Shown in pieces: positions 1 to 7,936 of a DNA stretch of 64,000 bases. The DNA is from Thiofilum sp. (lineage in GTDB: Bacteria; Pseudomonadota; Gammaproteobacteria; Thiotrichales; Thiotrichaceae), in the NCBI RefSeq assembly GCF_016711335.1, contig NZ_JADJTF010000001.1, positions 3,534,001 through 3,598,000 on the forward strand. Reading direction: 5' to 3'. The position numbers and the translations under genes were made by a program. Every line of letters begins with the position of its first letter. Within the stretch, counting starts at the first letter, position 1. Below the pieces are notes generated by a model. It saw only the letters and a list, made by a program, of their open reading frames with translations, was not told the DNA's origin and did no database searches.

Positions 1-243
1 TTTGAGCCAGCCAGTCCAAGTACTTCACCTACTGAACAATTAGAGTACTCTGAACAACAACGCTTAGTACAATCAGCTTTGCTCAAACTACCCGTCCCTG
101 AGCGCAGTATCATTGCCCTCGCCTATACTCAGGGGTTAGATATGAAAACCTTAGCCAAGATCGAAAATTGCACCGAAGCTGCGATTAAAGTACGTCTACA
201 TCGTGCTAAAGAACATTTACGCGCACTATTGGAGTCCGCATGA
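1..243 (+). CDS. ECF-type sigma-70 factor, C-terminal part (cut by window edge)
   Basis: The reading frame is open from base 1 and gives 80 residues before the stop at 241-243. The visible part matches sigma-70 region 4: the LKLPVPERSIIALAY stretch, then a helix-turn-helix (DMKTLAKIENCTEAAIKVRLHRAKEHLRALL is the helical region, read in parts) with the typical VRLHRAK ending that contacts the -35 element. The start and region 2 lie outside the window, so the subgroup cannot be fixed. The stop overlaps the start of the next small gene by ATGA, as in sigma/anti-sigma pairs. Confidence 0.85.
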   Translation, partial: FEPASPSTSPTEQLEYSEQQRLVQSALLKLPVPERSIIALAYTQGLDMKTLAKIENCTEAAIKVRLHRAKEHLRALLESA

Positions 244-458
244 AACCCGATCCCTTAGATGAATTATTATCCCAACCCTTAGTCAGTCCCCCCGACGATT
301 TTACTCCTAAGGTCATGGAGCGAATTGCTTTCGAGCCTTTGCCACACAAAATCACCACATGGCTGCAATGGGCAGCGATAGCGGGCACTGTCGCAGTAGG
401 TATTGAGCAAATACTAGGGTTTATTTTTGGCATTTGGCTAATCAGTAGTGCGACTTAA
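240..458 (+). CDS. Small membrane protein coupled to sigma factor, possible anti-sigma factor
   Basis: This 72-residue protein starts inside the stop of the sigma factor gene (4-base overlap), so the two are translationally coupled. Residues 1-40 are polar and acidic, and about residues 44-68 form one hydrophobic segment. A short cytoplasmic head plus one membrane helix, directly behind an ECF sigma gene, suggests a minimal anti-sigma factor or sensor. No zinc-finger H-x3-C-x2-C motif is visible. The function is inferred from context only. Confidence 0.6.
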   Translation: MKPDPLDELLSQPLVSPPDDFTPKVMERIAFEPLPHKITTWLQWAAIAGTVAVGIEQILGFIFGIWLISSAT

Positions 459-518
459 AGTAACTTTTAAAATGCTCAGCAGTATAAGAGGTATCGAAAC
501 AAACCACTGGAAAATGTA

Positions 519-1421
519 ATGTTTGCCACTAGCCTACCCATCACACCTCAACCGCGCAAACCCCTATTTGCTTTATTACTATCATTCGTACTCCCCGGAT
601 TCGGTCAACTGTATAATGGACAAATCAATAAAGCATTATGGTTATTTTTAATCTTTACTTTGATTACTGTTCCACTATTAGCTGTTATCGCGCTCTATGT
701 ACCTAGTACCTTAATGCTACCTACATTAATATTGAGTCTAATCGCAGTTTTAGTGACTTGGATTTATAGCCTATATGATGCTTGGAGCACTGCTAAGCAA
801 AAACCTGAATACTTATTAAAACCTTGGCAATATAAAAGTACCTATCTGCTCATTTTCATTGTGTGCAATTTAATTATCTTACCTACTCTGATTAATTACG
901 TTCGTGCTTATAAAGTAGAATCACTTTATATACCCTCCACCAGTATGAACCCTACTTTAGAGCAAGGTGATATTCTCTTTGCGGATAAACGCTATAATTG
1001 CAATGGCTGCAAACCCGTCGAGCGCGGTGATGTAGCGATTTTCAATTATCCTAATGATCGCACTAAGTACTATATTAAGCGCGTAATTGCCTTACCTAAT
1101 GATCAAGTTGAACTTAAGGGGCAAGAGATTATTATTAATGGTAAAACACTATTGCAAACTACTACTCCTAATCAACAAAACATATTAGCTACTGAAAAAA
1201 TAGAAAATGCTACTTGGCAAGTGCTTTGGAATAATACTGAAGGTTTTTCCCCTAGTACCTTTACTGTCCCAGCAGGACAAGTATTTGTATTAGGGGATAA
1301 CCGCAATCAAAGTACCGATTCGCGTAATTTTGGTATGGTTCCTATGCCCGATATAGTCGGTAAAGCTAAACAACTATGGTATGCCAAAGACTGGAGTCGT
1401 TTAGGCCAAGTGATTCATTAA
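519..1421 (+). CDS. lepB: Signal peptidase I with N-terminal multi-helix extension
   Basis: Serine/lysine-dyad leader peptidase that removes signal peptides on the periplasmic side of the inner membrane. Box B (IPSTSMNPTL) places the catalytic serine at residue 142. Box D (YYIKRVIALP) places the general-base lysine at 187. Box E (GDNRNQSTDSRNFG) is present near residue 265. The first 130 residues are unusual: a PGFGQLYNGQ motif followed by three or four membrane helices, resembling a TM2-like domain fused ahead of the peptidase. A CNGC pair lies at 161-164. The gene ends 4 bases inside the convergent lipocalin gene. Confidence 0.93.
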   Translation: MFATSLPITPQPRKPLFALLLSFVLPGFGQLYNGQINKALWLFLIFTLITVPLLAVIALYVPSTLMLPTLILSLIAVLVTWIYSLYDAWSTAKQKPEYLLKPWQYKSTYLLIFIVCNLIILPTLINYVRAYKVESLYIPSTSMNPTLEQGDILFADKRYNCNGCKPVERGDVAIFNYPNDRTKYYIKRVIALPNDQVELKGQEIIINGKTLLQTTTPNQQNILATEKIENATWQVLWNNTEGFSPSTFTVPAGQVFVLGDNRNQSTDSRNFGMVPMPDIVGKAKQLWYAKDWSRLGQVIH

Positions 1422-1951
1422 TGCTTGACCCAAATTAATTGATCGGTTGCAAAACCTAAAGCACGAGCTTTTGCAACCAATTGAGTTTTAATAGCAGGGT
1501 CTAAGGTAGGACTACGTGACAATATCCACAAGTACTTAAAATTATTCCCCACTACTAGCGCATATTGATAATTAGGGTCTAGCTCGACAATATTATAACC
1601 CGCATAAAAAGGCCCAAAAAACGAGACTTTTAATTGACCAACGTTGGGACTAGATACAAACTTTGCTCGCCCTTCTATTTGTGACCATTGTTGAGTAGTG
1701 GTATTAAAGCCTCGATTGATTACTCTGATTTGACCATCAGGGCGCAAACTATATTCTGCACTTACGCGCTCTAGACCCCGCTCAAAACGATTATCGAGGC
1801 GTACAATCTCATACCACTTACCTAAATAGCGCTTAGCATCAAAGTTTTGTACTGGAGTGACGCCACTTGGCACACTCACACAGGCCGTCATTAACCAAGC
1901 TATTGCGCCGAAGAATAGTACTTTAAGTATCGGTTTTAGTATCATAGTCAT
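1418..1951 (-). CDS. blc: Outer-membrane lipocalin (Blc family)
   Basis: This 177-residue lipoprotein has a hydrophobic leader and a lipobox ending in Cys24 (MTAC), so it is predicted to be lipid-anchored. The lipocalin signature GKWYEIVRLDNRFERG at residues 44-59 matches Blc, a carrier of lysophospholipids or fatty acids induced by envelope stress. A second lipocalin motif (LWILSRSP) occurs near residue 142. It is convergent with lepB and overlaps it by 4 bases, so no terminator separates them. Confidence 0.92.
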   Translation of the reverse strand: MTMILKPILKVLFFGAIAWLMTACVSVPSGVTPVQNFDAKRYLGKWYEIVRLDNRFERGLERVSAEYSLRPDGQIRVINRGFNTTTQQWSQIEGRAKFVSSPNVGQLKVSFFGPFYAGYNIVELDPNYQYALVVGNNFKYLWILSRSPTLDPAIKTQLVAKARALGFATDQLIWVKH

Positions 1952-2032
1952 GCATTTATCCTCGTTGTAAACATAATCAATCTGATAATGATGTTAAACT
2001 GCGTCCTTTGTGTTTGGCTTTGGAGTACTGTC

Positions 2033-3229
2033 ATGCGTATTGGAACCCCACTTTCACCCTCAGCTACCAAGGTAATGCTATTAGGTAGCGGTGAACTCGG
2101 TAAAGAAGTGATTATTTCATTGCAACGTTTAGGGGTAGAGGTGATTGCAGTTGATCGCTATCCCCATGCACCGGGGCATCAAGTGGCGCATCGTTTTTAC
2201 AGTATTAATATGGCAGACCCACAAGCACTACGCGCTCTAGTGGAAAAAGAGCGCCCGCATTTAATTGTGCCTGAAATTGAAGCGATTGCTACCGATGAGT
2301 TAGCCGCGATTGAACAGGAGGGTTTAGCCGAAGTCATACCGACCGCGCGTGCCGCCCAGCTCACCATGAATCGTGAAGGTATTCGCCGCCTTGCTGCGGA
2401 AACATTAGGACTACCTACCTCTCAATACTTTTTTGCTTCTAGCCTTGAGGAAATGCGCCAAGCAGTTGAAGCCGTTGGCTATCCCTGCTTTGTAAAACCT
2501 GTAATGTCATCATCGGGCAAAGGTCAATCTATGATCAAAACAGCGGATGAAATTGAAGCAGCATGGAGCTATGCCCTATCAGCCGGACGCGTGAATCATG
2601 GTCGAGTCATTGTGGAAGCCTGTATTCATTTTGACTATGAAATCACGCTGTTAACTGTCCGTGCCTTGGGTGCTAATGGCGCGATTGAAACCCATTTTTG
2701 TAATCCTATTGGTCATCGTCAAGTGCAAGGTGATTATGTGGAAAGCTGGCAAACTCAGCCTATGAGTGACCTAGCACTCGCTAAAGCACAAGACATTGCC
2801 GCCAAAATCACTGGAAATTTAGGGGGTCGTGGTTTATTTGGAGTGGAGCTATTTGTCAAAGGCGATGAAGTATGGTTTTCAGAAGTTAGCCCACGCCCGC
2901 ATGATACCGGATTAGTGACCTTAGCCACTCAATATCAAAGCGAGTTTGAATTGCATGCCCGCGCTATTTTAGGTTTGCCTGTTAATACCGCTATGCATTC
3001 AACGGGTGCGAGTGCGGTGATTTATGGTGCTATGGAGGCTGAAGGGATTGCGTTTGAAGGTGTGGATGAAGCACTGCGTGTCCCTAATACCGATTTGCGT
3101 TTATTTGGTAAACCCGAAGCCTTTGAGCGGCGGCGTATGGGTGTGGCTTTAGCAAGAGCTGCTACGACTGAAGAGGCACGACACAATGCAACTTTGGCGG
3201 CGAGTAAGGTCAAGCCTGTCGCTGCCTAA
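2033..3229 (+). CDS. purT: Formate-dependent phosphoribosylglycinamide formyltransferase PurT
   Basis: ATP-grasp enzyme that uses formate and ATP to formylate GAR in purine synthesis. The family N-terminus (VMLLGSGELGKEV), the ATP-binding stretch (KPVMSSSGKGQS) and the ESWQ and EVSPRPHDTG motifs are all visible. A longer frame opens at 1988, but the ATG at 2033 is preferred because it has GGAG at 2022-2025 and gives the usual start seen in E. coli PurT. The product is 398 residues, the normal family length. It consumes formate, so it competes with the formate dehydrogenase encoded further along. Confidence 0.95.
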   Translation: MRIGTPLSPSATKVMLLGSGELGKEVIISLQRLGVEVIAVDRYPHAPGHQVAHRFYSINMADPQALRALVEKERPHLIVPEIEAIATDELAAIEQEGLAEVIPTARAAQLTMNREGIRRLAAETLGLPTSQYFFASSLEEMRQAVEAVGYPCFVKPVMSSSGKGQSMIKTADEIEAAWSYALSAGRVNHGRVIVEACIHFDYEITLLTVRALGANGAIETHFCNPIGHRQVQGDYVESWQTQPMSDLALAKAQDIAAKITGNLGGRGLFGVELFVKGDEVWFSEVSPRPHDTGLVTLATQYQSEFELHARAILGLPVNTAMHSTGASAVIYGAMEAEGIAFEGVDEALRVPNTDLRLFGKPEAFERRRMGVALARAATTEEARHNATLAASKVKPVAA

Positions 3230-3247
3230 AACTAAGTACTTAGTTTT
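3228..3247 (+). terminator. Palindromic terminator overlapping purT stop
   Basis: A perfect 20-base palindrome (AAAACTAAG / CTTAGTTTT arms) starts within the purT stop codon and ends in a run of T. It can form a stem with a T-rich tail on the plus strand and so may end purT transcription. Confidence 0.5.
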
Positions 3248-3298
3248 CTAAAGACACGAATACAGCCCACTCATTTTTAGCTTAGTTGGAGCCTACTC

Positions 3299-4663
3299 TC
3301 AGGGATGAGGGGAGTAGGCTAGCTGGGTATGGGTTTTACAAAATTGACTACTCCACCACCACGCCCCTAAGCCCACCACCGCATTAGAAAAGGCAATAGC
3401 AAGATAGATACCCTCCAAGCCCCACTTGAGTTCTTGTGCTAAAATCCACGCCAAGGGTAAATACACCACAACCAAACGTGCTAAACTTAAGATCAATCCT
3501 ACAATAGGTCGCCCCACTCCATTAGAGGTGCTACTCACCATCATCATAATACCCACTGCCCCAAAGGTAATCGGTACTAGATGTAAAAAGCGCGTAGCAG
3601 ATTCAATAGCTAAAGGGTCAGCGGTAAAAAGCTTAGCTAAAGGTTCAGCCCCTAACCACAGCACTATAGTCAGTACACCACCCCATACTAACGAGAACCG
3701 GAAACTTAGACCTAAGGCACGTTGCAAGCGCTCGATCTTCCGTGCTCCCCAATTTTGTCCTGCAAAGGGGGCGATAATACTCGAAAGCGCCATAATCACG
3801 ATTAAACTAAACGCTTCAATCCGTGACCCAACACTATAGCCTGCCACCGCATGGGTTCCTTGTTGCGCTACTAACCACGTCGTCACGGCTGAAGATAAGG
3901 GTGCTATTAGATTAGTACCTGCTGCCGGAATACCCACCGCTAAAATATCGCGCCAGCTTTTCACTAAGCGTGACCATTCCGTATCCCAAGTCAGTACTTT
4001 CAGTTTTACTTTTAAAATATAGAGCGATACCAGACAGGCGATAGAATAGGAGACTACCGTCGTTAGAGCCGCCCCTTGTAACTCTAAACGCGGCATGCCA
4101 AACCAACCAAAAATAAAAATCGGGTCCAGAATCAAATTGATCACCGCCACTACAATCATAATGGTGCTAGGCAAACGCGTATTTCCAGTCGCACGAATCC
4201 CCGCATTACCCACCATCGGCACAACAATTAAAAAGCTCCCCCAATACCACACATCCATATAATCATGAATCAAGGGTAATAAAGGCTCTGGCGCACCTAG
4301 CCAGTGAAACAATGCATCAGTAGTCGATAACCCTACTATTGCAAACACTAATGCAATCGCTAGGGCAATAATAATCGCTTGAGTGCTATAACTTTTGACC
4401 CACTCGGTATCTTGTCGCCCAATCGCCCGTGCAATCACCGATGAAGCGCCAGTCCCCACCCCAAAAGCCAAACTATTCATAACCATGACGACCGGAAAGG
4501 TAAACCCCATCGCAGCCAGTTGATCTGTGCCTAATTGCCCTACAAAGAAGGTATCCGCTAGATTCATACTCATAATCGCAATGAGTCCGCCAATCATAGG
4601 CAAAGTCATACGGATTAAATGGGCTTTTTCATCCCCTTGGGTGAGATCAATGTTGACTGCCAT
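3299..4663 (-). CDS. MATE family efflux transporter
   Basis: This 454-residue integral membrane protein has about twelve hydrophobic segments in two similar halves, as expected for Na+- or H+-coupled MATE exporters. The N-terminal MNLADTFFVGQLGT stretch is the family signature of helix 1-2 (NorM/DinF type). The start ATG at 4663 has GAGG five bases upstream on the minus strand. It stands alone between purT and the alkene reductase gene. The substrate cannot be read from sequence; drugs or flavin-like cations are typical of the family. Confidence 0.88.
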   Translation of the reverse strand: MAVNIDLTQGDEKAHLIRMTLPMIGGLIAIMSMNLADTFFVGQLGTDQLAAMGFTFPVVMVMNSLAFGVGTGASSVIARAIGRQDTEWVKSYSTQAIIIALAIALVFAIVGLSTTDALFHWLGAPEPLLPLIHDYMDVWYWGSFLIVVPMVGNAGIRATGNTRLPSTIMIVVAVINLILDPIFIFGWFGMPRLELQGAALTTVVSYSIACLVSLYILKVKLKVLTWDTEWSRLVKSWRDILAVGIPAAGTNLIAPLSSAVTTWLVAQQGTHAVAGYSVGSRIEAFSLIVIMALSSIIAPFAGQNWGARKIERLQRALGLSFRFSLVWGGVLTIVLWLGAEPLAKLFTADPLAIESATRFLHLVPITFGAVGIMMMVSSTSNGVGRPIVGLILSLARLVVVYLPLAWILAQELKWGLEGIYLAIAFSNAVVGLGAWWWSSQFCKTHTQLAYSPHP

Positions 4664-4707
4664 GTCGTCCTCATACTGAGCTGGTGGTGAACCTTAGCTT
4701 TAAATGC

Positions 4708-4735
4708 AACAAGGCAACGCGAGAGTTGCCTTGTT
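4708..4735 (-). terminator. Stem-loop downstream of alkene reductase
   Basis: A perfect 11-base inverted repeat (AACAAGGCAAC / GTTGCCTTGTT) with a 6-base loop lies 30 bases after the stop of the minus-strand alkene reductase gene and before the MATE gene. It probably ends transcription or protects the 3' end. The T-tract is weak. Confidence 0.5.
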
Positions 4736-4766
4736 ACCCCTGTTTGTATTTGTAAAGTTAACTAGT

Positions 4767-5825
4767 TTAGGCAGCTAAGGTAGGATAATCAGTATAGCCT
4801 TTAGCACCACCCCCGTAAAAAGTACTTTTATCGGCTTCATTGAAAGGAGCATTTTGGCGCAAGCGCTCAGGTAGATCAGGATTAGCAATAAATAAAGTAC
4901 CAAACACTACCCCATCCGCTTTTTGCTCGGCTAATAACTGCTCTGCACGCTCTTTAGTCAGACCACCGCCATATAAATAGGTCGACTTAAATAAGGGACG
5001 GAATAAAGCATGATAATCGGTTGTAGTGCCAAAAAGTGCCACATGCAAATAAGCTAAGCCTAAGTGTGCAATTTGTTGCACCACATAAGGGTAGGTTTCT
5101 TGTGGATTAGCATCGCGTATATCATTAAAAGGCATTTCAGGTGATAGCTTGATACCTACCCGTTCCGCTCCGGCTACTTTGATCATGCGCTCTAGTGCTT
5201 GCAGTAAAAAACGCGCCCGATTTTCAACACTCCCCCCATAATTATCGGTACGTTGATTCGAGCCTGTTGTTAAAAACTGCTCTGGCAAATACCCAGAAGC
5301 CGCATGCAGCTCTACCCCGTCAAACCCTGCTTCTAAGGCTAAACGGGTGGCATTTTCATATTCACTCAAGACTTGCTCAATATCTGCCTCGGTCATAGCA
5401 CGCGGCTCAGAATAAGGTTGTAAGCCATTAGGTGTGAAAGTTTGCCCACTTAAAGTAATGGCCGAAGGAGCCAAAGGCTGAGCCTCATTGGGTAGTAATG
5501 ACGTATGTGCTACCCGTCCGGTATGCATAATCTGCACAAAAATTTTGCCGCCTTGGGCATGTACTGACTCAGTGACCTTACGCCAGCCCGCTACCTGCTC
5601 CGCATTATACAGTCCGGGAATATTCATATAGCCTTTGCCAAGGGCGGAAGGAGCGGTTCCTTCGGTAATAATTAACCCTGCACTAGCTCGCTGAGCGTAA
5701 TACTCTGCCATTAAATCGGTAGGAACGCCTTCAGCCGTGGCGCGTGAACGCGTCATAGGAGCCATAGCAATAGCATTAGTTAAGGTATAACGCCCTAATT
5801 TTAATGGTGAAAATAGCTGACTCAT
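4767..5825 (-). CDS. Old Yellow Enzyme family alkene reductase (NemA-like)
   Basis: FMN-dependent ene-reductase of 352 residues that reduces activated C=C bonds (enals, enones, maleimides) with NADPH. The opening SPLKLGRYTLTNAIAMAPMTRSRA is the classic OYE start (seen in two pieces around residues 6-29). The HAASGYLPEQFL and SNQRTDNYGGS motifs cover the FMN/substrate site near residues 175-200. The gene is divergent from a LysR regulator, the usual arrangement for electrophile-responsive reductases. A candidate operator lies 81-95 bases upstream of the start codon. Confidence 0.93.
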   Translation of the reverse strand: MSQLFSPLKLGRYTLTNAIAMAPMTRSRATAEGVPTDLMAEYYAQRASAGLIITEGTAPSALGKGYMNIPGLYNAEQVAGWRKVTESVHAQGGKIFVQIMHTGRVAHTSLLPNEAQPLAPSAITLSGQTFTPNGLQPYSEPRAMTEADIEQVLSEYENATRLALEAGFDGVELHAASGYLPEQFLTTGSNQRTDNYGGSVENRARFLLQALERMIKVAGAERVGIKLSPEMPFNDIRDANPQETYPYVVQQIAHLGLAYLHVALFGTTTDYHALFRPLFKSTYLYGGGLTKERAEQLLAEQKADGVVFGTLFIANPDLPERLRQNAPFNEADKSTFYGGGAKGYTDYPTLAA

Positions 5826-5905
5826 TATTTTAGTATCCTATCTCAGGTGGGTAAAGGAGGTTTACTTTACGCCTGTTATAGCACTCGATACATTACCCCT
5901 TTTGC

Positions 5906-5920
5906 AAAACAGTGTTCTAT
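5906..5920. promoter_or_regulatory. Candidate LysR operator, copy 1
   Basis: The 15-mer AAAACAGTGTTCTAT sits between the divergent alkene reductase and LysR genes. It recurs with a single change upstream of the pirin gene at 7700-7714. Its core, AACAGTGTT, is close to a T-N-A-type dyad. Both copies lie roughly 80-100 bases ahead of a minus-strand start, in the same orientation. Regulation by the adjacent LysR protein is inferred. Confidence 0.5.
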
Positions 5921-5932
5921 TTGGAGCAACTA

Positions 5933-6856
5933 TTGAACTACCTCGAAAACTTACGCACCTTTGTAGCAGTGGTTGATCTAGGCACACTCACTCAGGCAGC
6001 AGATCAACTATATATTGCTAAATCGGCTGTCAGTCGGCGCATGGCTGAGCTAGAGGAACATTTGGGCGTGCAACTCTTTCATCGTACCACCCGTGCTATG
6101 ACTTTAACGCCAGAAGGGCAACAGTTTTATGAGCGCAGCCGAGGCATTTTAGATGCCGTTTTTGAGGCAGAAAATGAGGTCAAATCCGCTAAACAACACT
6201 TAAAAGGTAAATTTAAAATCACCGCCCCTCTCACCTTTGGTCTAGAACATCTTAGCCCTTTACTTAATGCCTTTTTATGTGAACATCCTGACTTAGAATT
6301 AGATCTGGATTTTAGTGATCGACAAGTGGATGTGATTGAGGAAGGGTTTGATTTAGCCTTACGTATTGGTCACTTAGAGGACTCTAATCTTAAAGCTAAA
6401 GTGCTGTCTCCGATTCGACGCGTTTTATGTGCTAGTCCTGATTATTTAGCGCGTCATGGTGAACCTCATACTATCGAACAGTTGAGTACTCATCCATTAC
6501 TGCATTATACCCTTGCACCTTTGCGTCATACGTTGTTTTATCGTGATGAGCAAGGTAATAACTCCCCCATTCCTATGCCAATACGCCTAGCGGCTAATAA
6601 TGGCTCTTTTCTTATGCAAGCCGCGATAGCGGGGCAAGGTATTACTTTTTTACCCACCTTTATTGTGTATAAAGCACTGGAGGCGGGGCAATTAAAAATA
6701 GTACTACCCGATCATGCTTGGGAACAGGCACAGCTTTATGCCCTATATCCCCCGACCCGTCACTTAGCGCAACGAGTCAGGCGTTTAATTGATTTCCTAC
6801 AACAACAGTGCACCAGTGAACCTTATTGGGATCAGTGCCTTAAGCAACAAACCTAA
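5933..6856 (+). CDS. LysR family transcriptional regulator
   Basis: Winged-helix regulator of about 307 residues. The N-terminus (LENLRTFVAVVDLGTLTQAA) is the LysR helix-turn-helix, and the rest is the two-lobed effector-binding domain. The frame extends to a GTG at 5912, but a TTG at 5933 has GGAG at 5923-5926 with good spacing and gives the usual short N-terminus. The GTG would also lie inside the candidate operator, so TTG is preferred. It is divergent from the alkene reductase gene, its probable target, and convergent with the pirin gene. Confidence 0.88.
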   Translation: MNYLENLRTFVAVVDLGTLTQAADQLYIAKSAVSRRMAELEEHLGVQLFHRTTRAMTLTPEGQQFYERSRGILDAVFEAENEVKSAKQHLKGKFKITAPLTFGLEHLSPLLNAFLCEHPDLELDLDFSDRQVDVIEEGFDLALRIGHLEDSNLKAKVLSPIRRVLCASPDYLARHGEPHTIEQLSTHPLLHYTLAPLRHTLFYRDEQGNNSPIPMPIRLAANNGSFLMQAAIAGQGITFLPTFIVYKALEAGQLKIVLPDHAWEQAQLYALYPPTRHLAQRVRRLIDFLQQQCTSEPYWDQCLKQQT

Positions 6857-6878
6857 GGGCAAACACATAGGTTTGCCC
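6857..6878. terminator. Bidirectional stem-loop between lysR and pirin genes
   Basis: A perfect 8-base inverted repeat (GGGCAAAC / GTTTGCCC) with a 6-base loop begins immediately after the LysR stop and lies 10 bases from the pirin stop. Its place between two convergent genes suits a shared terminator. Confidence 0.55.
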
Positions 6879-6888
6879 CTACCTTAAC

Positions 6889-7611
6889 TCAAATCATTTT
6901 CGGTAGTTCTTGTGGGCGTAAATCAAAGACTAATACTTCGGCTTTATTGCCGTTGCTAAACGCTAAGGCGGTTTCTTCACGTACTCGTGCACCATCACCC
7001 GCATTGAGTTTTATGCCATTGACCTCTACTGAACCGCGAGCCACATGAATATATGCATAGCGATTAGGCGCTAAATTCAGCGTGCTTTGCTCCGCGCCAT
7101 CCAATAATCCAGCATAAACGCGAGTATCTTGGTACACCGATAAAGAACCCTGCTCACCTTCAGGTGAAATAATCAGGCGGAACTGACCGCGTTTTTCACT
7201 CTCTGGAAAATGCACCTGCTGATAACGGGGTTCGACACTTTTACGATTCGGTACAATCCAAATTTGCAGAAAATGTACCAACTCATGGGGTGAATGATTA
7301 AATTCACTGTGTTGAATACCCCGTCCCGCGCTCATCATTTGCACATCGCCCGGCTGGATAACTGAACCCGTCCCCATCGAGTCTTTATGGGCTAATGCAC
7401 CTTCGAGTACATAGGAAAAAATTTCCATATCACGATGACCATGAGTACCGAAACCCCGCGCAGGTTGTACACGATCATCATTAATCACCAGTAAATCCGA
7501 GAACCCTACTTGATCAGGATCATAATAATGACCAAAGGAAAAAGTATGGCGTGAACTTAACCAACCGTGCTCGGCAACACCGCGTTTTGAGGCAGATCTC
7601 ACTTCAATCAT
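6889..7611 (-). CDS. Pirin family protein (YhhW-like bicupin)
   Basis: Two-cupin pirin of 240 residues. The start chosen at 7611 (MIEVRSASKRGVAEHGWL) has AAGGAG 7 bases upstream and matches the YhhW N-terminus; a longer frame reaches 7632. Metal-binding residues of the first cupin are visible in FGTHGHRDMEIFSYVLEG and in GIQHSEFN. E. coli YhhW has quercetinase activity, but the physiological substrate is unknown. A copy of the LysR-associated 15-mer lies 89-103 bases upstream, which suggests shared control with the alkene reductase. Confidence 0.9.
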   Translation of the reverse strand: MIEVRSASKRGVAEHGWLSSRHTFSFGHYYDPDQVGFSDLLVINDDRVQPARGFGTHGHRDMEIFSYVLEGALAHKDSMGTGSVIQPGDVQMMSAGRGIQHSEFNHSPHELVHFLQIWIVPNRKSVEPRYQQVHFPESEKRGQFRLIISPEGEQGSLSVYQDTRVYAGLLDGAEQSTLNLAPNRYAYIHVARGSVEVNGIKLNAGDGARVREETALAFSNGNKAEVLVFDLRPQELPKMI

Positions 7612-7936
7612 GTCTAAACTCCTTAACTGCACTAAGTGTGCTTACTGTATGAAAGTAAAGATACGCGCAAACAACGGGACTGCCTAGCATCGATTCTTGA
7701 AAACACTGTTCTATAAAAAGCAACGTGCCAGTGATCTTTTAATGCAATTCAAGCGCTAAAAACAAGGTTATTGCGCAAGAAAGTATTGATATTTGTCATG
7801 AAGGTACATTTTTTTAAAAACCAATAATGCTACTCTGTTTCAACAGATAGGAGGAGTAGCAGCAAAAAGCTGCAATAAAGTATTAGTCTTCTCCTCTCTT
7901 AGCACAGACTACATTTCACCGGAGGAGGAAATAATC
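7612..7936. promoter_or_regulatory. Intergenic region between pirin gene and polyol operon
   Basis: These 325 bases carry the divergent promoters of the pirin gene and the polyol transport operon. A copy of the 15-mer AAAACACTGTTCTAT lies at 7700-7714. A small stem-loop (GCAGC / GCTGC, 5-base A loop) lies at 7859-7873 in the probable leader of the operon. A strong ribosome site, GGAGGAGG, precedes the binding-protein ATG at 7937. No confident -35/-10 pair or AraC half-sites were picked out by eye. Confidence 0.5.
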
